DNA of 64,000 bases from Oegoconia quadripuncta (Eukaryota; Arthropoda; Insecta; Lepidoptera; Autostichidae): positions 39,066,853-39,130,852 of the forward strand of contig OX438742.1 in NCBI GenBank assembly GCA_949316235.1, read 5' to 3'. The translations under genes were made by a program, and so were the position numbers. Every line of letters starts with the position of its first letter. The first letter of the stretch is position 1. The notes below the pieces were generated by a model. The model was not told where the DNA came from. It saw only the letters and a program-made list of their open reading frames with translations, and made no database searches. Positions 58,241 through 64,000 of this stretch are shown piece after piece.

Positions 58241-59620
58241 CGTTGCACGCGTGGGGCGTTATTTACTTTTAAACAAGTCAACATTAAACTAACTTTTAAC
58301 AGTTAAGACGTATCAGCCTTCTTATCCAACGATTTGTAATTTGTCAGAGTTACTGTAGGATATAATAGAAATTACGGCATATTTATATTAAGCACAAGCA
58401 TTGACACAGTGAAAAAAAATTACACTTACGCTCGTGTCGGCCGATATTTATCCCAATCGCCGTCTTCCTGTACAACCACACAATCTCGAGCAATGTTTGC
58501 AACTGACTGAACTACGTATGAGGCATAGTGACTGGGAACAACATCGTGGCAAATTAAAAGATAAAGGTGCGTTCAAACATCTCTTGGGGCATAATATACG
58601 CCACGCGAGCAAATTAGGGCTAAGATTTTAAATCTCGAAATTCATCATGATGAAGTTCCTTGAACGTGTACCGTCATTCTATAATGCGCTAAGTTAAGCC
58701 GTTTATTAAACTTGCCGAAATCAGGAAGAACGACGACGCCCTTGACGATTATGTTGCGAGCTTTGGTTCCTCAGATACACATCCAACATCAGATATTCTA
58801 AAGCACTCTTTCTGTATATTCAGAACTGAGATATCGGTGTTTCTTAACCTCATTTTTACGTGTCGGGGATATCAAAATGATCTCGCAGTGACTTTATTTT
58901 ATACTACGACTAGCTTTATATATATATTTTATGCCATTTAAAGACACCTTATTACACCAGATTTTATTTTCCCTCTATTTTCAATAATCCGAACTTTGCT
59001 GCTAGGCGACAAACTTAGATTGGTGATACGTAACCATGTATCTAGCAAATGTCCTATCGTCAACCAAACAAAAACCTTTTGAGCTACAGAGCTCCGAAAA
59101 AATAGGACTACACCTGAAAGAAAATTTTTGCGCGGCGCAATAGATATAATCTTTCTCAGGTCCGTGGGTATAGTTGACAAAAGAAAAATATTCATTATTT
59201 CGAGTTTCACTAATTGGACCCGCGTGTGTCCAAGTCCGTGTGTCCAGTTGATTATTTTGTCGCTTTAAAATCGCGACAAACGCAATCTAAGCCACACGGC
59301 ATATAACACTTAGTTCTTTACCGTACATCACACAGTTTATATTATTTAATTTTTGAATGTTTTTACATTTCATATACTGCAATTTTAAACGAATTTACAA
59401 CTAGTGGTATTTAAATAGTTGTTTGTGTGAACATGGGCAAATGATCGACCGAAGGAACTTAGGCAACAAGACAACTGGGCTGCTGCGAACGAGAACGGAA
59501 CTTTGGCATAGGTAATTTAATTTTAATTTTTCCAAAACGCACGCTAGCATAGCGGCTGAGCAAAGTAAGCGCCAGCCATCTCTGGTGGCGTGGACCAGTC
59601 TAATAAATAAAGTGATATTA
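58241..59620. other. non-coding DNA with a stray repeat arm
   Basis: Near 59502-59545 the block TTTGGCATAGGTAATTTAAT resembles the inner arm of the foldback at 59621. Otherwise nothing was recognised. Confidence 0.45.
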
Positions 59621-60053
59621 TACCGGATGCGTTTTTACCGTAAGGAAAAAAATAGGGCATATTAGGTGAGTGAAATAAGAGTTATTGGCATAGGTAGGTT
59701 AATTTTGTTTTTTCAAAACCATAATCGACTCAGCGCCGACCCGAAATTGATATGCGACTGGCGTGATTCGTAAGGTTCCAACCATGTTAAATTTAACATC
59801 AGGTGTGATTGAGGTCAAGTACCATGCATAAAAAAAAAATATTTGGAATTCAAATTTCTCCAAGTTTTCTTTATTCATTTAATTTAATGGTGTAATTAAG
59901 TAGAATAGGCTACAAACGCGACCATCAAGTGACACAATTAATGCTTTATTCTATGCTTGTTTTGAAAAAAAAAATACCTATGCCAATACCTTCTATTTCA
60001 CTTACCTAATATGCTCTACCTTTTTCCTTACGGTAAAAAAACACATCCGGTAT
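59621..60053. mobile_element. foldback MITE with a SINE tail in its loop
   Basis: Arms of about 95 bp (59621-59722 and 59960-60053) are inverted repeats. The left arm starts TACCGGATGCGTTTTTACCG and the right complement ATACCGGATGTGTTTTTTTA. Both continue through AAGGAAAAA, CATATTAGGT and TGGCATAGGTA. The ends border TA on both sides. The loop contains 59793-59839, which ends in a SINE-type poly-A. Confidence 0.82.
59793..59839 (+). repeat. second SINE family, 3' terminus only
   Basis: AACATCAGGTGTGATTGAGG followed by TCAAGTACCATGCATAAAAA. A very short 5'-truncated copy, or a tail captured inside the foldback. Confidence 0.75.
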
Positions 60054-60526
60054 GGAGACGCAAATATCGCGGTAGCACTGTATTGCTCTCCATGTATGTA
60101 TATTTATCGGTGACTGAAAAATTCGCGAAGAGATCTGCTCATATCGCAGAACAAATTCAGCGGCACCTCTAAATCCTGAGTCCGTATTTTATATAAGTGT
60201 TAACAATCTGTACCGCCTCGATACTGGCTTGACTGTACGTATTATACTGGGGACCTATTGACTTACTTCAGTGGTAATGAACTTCATACAGATATACCCT
60301 CTGTGGTGTTTTTTTTGCGTTGAGTAATCTTTTTGGTTTCTGTATGTAATTTTATTTATTTTAATTAGGGAAGAGCGAGGTATTCTTTAGCGAAGTATTC
60401 TTTACAAAGGAGTTCTCAGTCCTAAGTTGTAACGATGGTCGAATTTGACATTTAAAAGTCCTACTATTGGTCGAATATGATTGATATAGAGTTCTATTGA
60501 TTGACCTCGATTTTAACAGAGGCTAC
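60054..60526. other. non-coding DNA, no recognised feature
   Basis: Nothing supported. Confidence 0.5.
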
Positions 60527-60737
60527 ATAAATATTTCGGATGCTTACACCCATCATCTAGTCCCAAACTAAGCAAAGCTTGTACTTTTGCTAGATAACGG
60601 ATAAACATGCATAAATATTTATATAAACATCCATGAATCGGGAATAAATGTTCGTATTCATTTACCCCTTGTGGGATTCCAATCCGCAACCGTTGGTTTC
60701 ACTGACAGGGTTGCTGTCCACTACACCAATCGGTCAT
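60527..60737 (-). repeat. tRNA-type SINE, near full length
   Basis: Antisense copy with CATCATCTAGTCCCAAACTA, TTTATATAAACATCCATGAA and the head CACTACACCAATCGGTC. The B-box region is mutated (GGGATTCCAATCCGCAACC) and a few bases are missing before it. Confidence 0.88.
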
Positions 60738-62271
60738 CATAATTACTACGTCATTCATAAGCTAACATTTTTTTATTAATAGGTCTAATAACTATACCTA
60801 ACCTTTGTTTTTCTAATTCCATGTGATTACACAATTGGGATGCAATGAAACTCAGCTCATAATCATGATTCGAATCAGATTCCATCTCGCAAGTATTACA
60901 TACATAACGGTATTTACGTGACAGGATATCAACAAATAGCAAACTTCTCGAGACTTGTCTTTGCAATCGACAACCTTTTACAACGATAAGTCGAAATCTG
61001 ATGCGATTTCCGTACTAGAATTCATGGTACTCGGAACAATATATATGCAAATAGCTCTAAACAAACGCCCATACACGTGCATACTTACACTATAGACCCT
61101 GCAAGTATAACGGTGAAAAATGTACAGATGCGGCAAATATTTTGTTTGCGAAGGATTTTTATGACATGATTGAAAACCTAGTATGTAATGTAATGTATAT
61201 CCTCATCACGTCTCTATAGTGTTGGGGGAGGGTGTGGACCCACCACGCGGGCCCAGTGCTAATTTGTGGTTTTGTGTCAGCATAGTACCCACCTGACAGT
61301 GATTTCAAGCTGCCCCTGTAAGCCACCGATTTGGCTTAATAACTGCCTTCAATTGAAAACAACCGGGACCGACTATTTAACGTGCCATCCGATGCACGGT
61401 AACACTATTCCAAACATTGCCGTGCCAGACATTGCTTGACTTCGCTAATCGACAGCGACTGCGCCACGAGTGATAGGTGACATATGAAGAACTTGAACAA
61501 TCAAGTAATCTCACTCATCTCTTAAAAAGTGTACCCTTACCCAGTAAAAGCGATCGCTCTCTGTCAAATCTGTAGGCCATTTAATAGTTGGCGACAATAC
61601 TTGTTCACTTTAAATCTTTGAAGAAAGACCACTGCACGTTGCTGTAGGTAATGTAGTAGCACAATACCAACCTAATAAGTATAAATAAGATTCAAACAAT
61701 GAACAATAACAGTTCAAACATGAATACGTACGTATTTACCGAAAATTTTTACACCCAACTCTCCGACACAAAGAACCGTAAATAAATTTATGGTGTATGA
61801 GACTTGGTAAATACAAGTACCTATACATAAGTACTTGACAATTTGAACAGGATTACTCAGAGAATGTTTTGCTTCGATTCATTTAAACAGTATGTACCTT
61901 ATGAGTAACTTTAGATCACTGCGATCCTTTTAAATGGGTCATTGAGTATAGTGCGGGAAAATCCCAAACTACTTCAATATTACAACGGGTTGCAAGTATT
62001 TTTTAACAAATTTGCCAATGTTATATTATGTGTTTTTATATATCTAATCGATAGATTTTTGACGCAGTCTTGAGAGATTGAATAAATTCATGCGTTTGTT
62101 TACAATACTCAAATAAATGCATGCGTTATTTTTTCATTAGGAACATCGCCGGTGTAGCAATATTTTTTTACAACTAAAACTGTTTCTGTTGTGTATTGTC
62201 GTGTTTACTTAATTGATCATTAACTATTTTATTGCATAAATGTGATGTCTGAACTTTAAAATTTTTAGAGA
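60738..62271. other. non-coding DNA, no recognised feature
   Basis: A GC-richer patch lies at about 61210-61260 without a match to a family I know. Confidence 0.5.
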
Positions 62272-62274
62272 TTA

Positions 62275-62417
62275 ACGGCCGTATTACAGAAAGTTACTCA
62301 AGCAGAGCTCTCCGCTTGAGGACAATTAAAAAAGAACCGCTTTAAATAACTTATATTCTCTTTCTAACCATGCTCAAGCGCATATTTACGCTTCAGCAAC
62401 ATTCTGAAATATGGGCC
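62275..62417. mobile_element. Harbinger-like MITE, 143 bp, TTA target duplication
   Basis: The ends ACGGCCGTATTACAGAAAGT and the complement GGCCCATATTTCAGAATGTT pair over about 27 bp. TTA lies on both sides (62272-62274 and 62418-62420). Two internal hairpin-like CTCAAGC/GCTTGAG motifs are present. Size, ends and duplication resemble the element at 8145-8290, but the interiors differ. Confidence 0.8.
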
Positions 62418-62420
62418 TTA

Positions 62421-63170
62421 GTTATGTTAACAAAGGAGACAAATGTTCGCCCATAATTGAGGTACCTACGCGTAAGAACAGGATTAAATGTAATTAGTGT
62501 AATATTTTTTTATATTTAGAATAAATTTTATAACCTAATTCTCCAACTTCTTTTAGCAGCAAATCCCCAGAGTCGACGAACAAATCGTCAGTTGTGATTT
62601 GTAATAAATATCCCTAGCAGACAATCCAATCCAATTTAAGGGACTTCCCTAACACAATCATGGTTCATTTAACCACAAACGGAAGAGCACAACGATCGAT
62701 CGACATTTTTTGGAACCCCTCTAAATCCGTCGCAGTTGTATTAGCTACTTAAATCATTCCAAAATTTATATTGTAATCCAAATGTGGGACAATCAGTCCC
62801 GCGATAAATGACGAATAGAAATGCAAAATAAACCCGAGTATGCGGAAGAACGAGTTTGAATAGTGAGTTGATTTACAACAGGTGCACTAGAGGGTTAGAA
62901 CTGGTTCATAGTATAAATACTCGTATGAATTATATGACAATGCAACTTGATTTGTCTGGTCCCGTCTGCTGATTTGAATAATTCTGACGTCAAAATACCA
63001 TACATAAAAAAAACAAACTCTATAAATTGTGCTATTGTTTATAGAAACAAGCTCTATTTTAACTCCTTTCAATAGGGATTCTGGGATATCGTTTTTTGTT
63101 CAATGGCTCCTCATATAGCAATAATATTAAAATTTCTTTTTTATCCAAACATTCACATATTTACCTATGA
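62421..63170. other. non-coding DNA, no recognised feature
   Basis: Nothing supported. Confidence 0.5.
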
Positions 63171-63564
63171 AATTGGAGATTTTTTTCTTCGTTAATCATA
63201 ATGTACCAACTCCTACGATTCTATATCTATTTCCAAATTTGTGTTTTATTTGGAAAATAGAATATATTTTCAAGGTTGCACATGAAATATTTTTTAATGT
63301 CTGAGCTAAATCACATAATAAAAAAAACTTGAACACAGCTCTTTTCATGAGCTTCCCATATTATTTCTTAGATTAGCAGAAACTTTTATAAAGCGGTTAT
63401 TTTAAAAATTAACACTGCCCTTATTTAACTTAATGTTATCCGATAATACACACAAAGTTTAGCTAAATTTGTATTTGCCGTTCCCAAAAAAAAATCAAAA
63501 ATGTTTGTATGGCGAAAACAGTCTTAATGAAATTCTTCATACAAAACGTCAATTTCATAGGTAA
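63171..63564 (-). mobile_element. TIR element family copy 2, about 394 bp, inverted
   Basis: Ends TTACCTATGAAATTG and CAATTTCATAGGTAA, identical to copy 1. The interior is the reverse complement of 53433-53845, for example GAAATTCTTCATACAAAACG here against its complement there. Small indels and substitutions separate the two. Confidence 0.88.
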
Positions 63565-64000
63565 GGACGTAATATTTATTTATCAATGTTTATCCTAATT
63601 AATGCAACAATATAATACTTTCGCTACCTCAAATTATTTGTCAATATTATCTCTTAATAAATATATATGTTATAGTAAAAATACGCCGTCCGCCTGTTTA
63701 AATGTTAATCAACATAACTGTATGATCTACCTTCGACGAAATTGCATTGGCTTTGCGGTTTACCTGTTGTTTTACTTCTTGAACTTTCTAGAATTATTTG
63801 TATTCTTTGCCCGTCAACTTTGGGTTTTGCTATAGTTTTTTGATGTAGTGTAAATAATCATAGCGTAGTTGTTATTTCGTTCATCATACATATAATAAAA
63901 TATTGGTACATACTAAACTGTTCGTTTTATTAGCATTGCATCGCCATCCCGTACACCTTTAATATCGGGCTCTACAAACTGGCAACTAGTGTTGTCGAGC
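63565..64000. other. non-coding DNA, no recognised feature
   Basis: The frame 63602-63835 has no domain and nothing else was recognised. Confidence 0.5.

Overview
The window looks like nuclear DNA of an insect, most likely a moth or butterfly. It is AT-rich, has no bacterial gene organisation, and almost every interpretable piece is a transposable element or its debris. The lepidopteran guess rests on two tRNA-headed SINE types, LINE 3' ends of a style common in moths and butterflies, and mariner, pogo, hAT-like and Harbinger-like elements. No complete host gene was found. The setting is an intergenic region or a large intron.

Layout. The first 24 kb is mostly non-coding, with inserted non-autonomous DNA elements: a large foldback (4671-5492) carrying a pol III B-box-like motif, a Harbinger-like MITE with TTA duplications (8145-8290), a hAT-like element with a perfect 8-bp target duplication and ATCGAT clusters (10784-11277), a TIR element at 18070-18596, a LINE 3' end at 21020-21440, a small MITE (23035-23214) and a 546-bp near-complete foldback (23522-24067). 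From 24 to 38 kb there is a GC-richer repeat block, two tRNA-type SINEs and one copy of the second SINE family.

The 38-50 kb stretch is the richest. A 5'-truncated LINE with reverse transcriptase remnants (38131-39580, minus) abuts what I read as the first two exons of an older transposase-like gene (40166 to about 39585, minus), whose intron holds a palindromic MITE. A possible host exon ending in a consensus splice donor (43865-44088) lies directly before a degenerate mariner (44105-45325). An apparently intact pogo-type transposon fills 47000-49513. It has TA duplications, terminal inverted repeats and a 600-residue transposase with an HTH, a complete DDD triad and a C-terminal PHD finger.

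The last 14 kb holds four more SINE copies of the tRNA type, fragments of the second SINE family, two RTE-like LINE C-terminal remnants, two inverted copies of a roughly 400-bp TIR element (53433-53845 and 63171-63564), a foldback with a SINE tail inside (59621-60053) and a second Harbinger-like MITE (62275-62417). The only gene that looks capable of making a full protein is the pogo transposase. Family names are assigned by reading motifs, without database searches.
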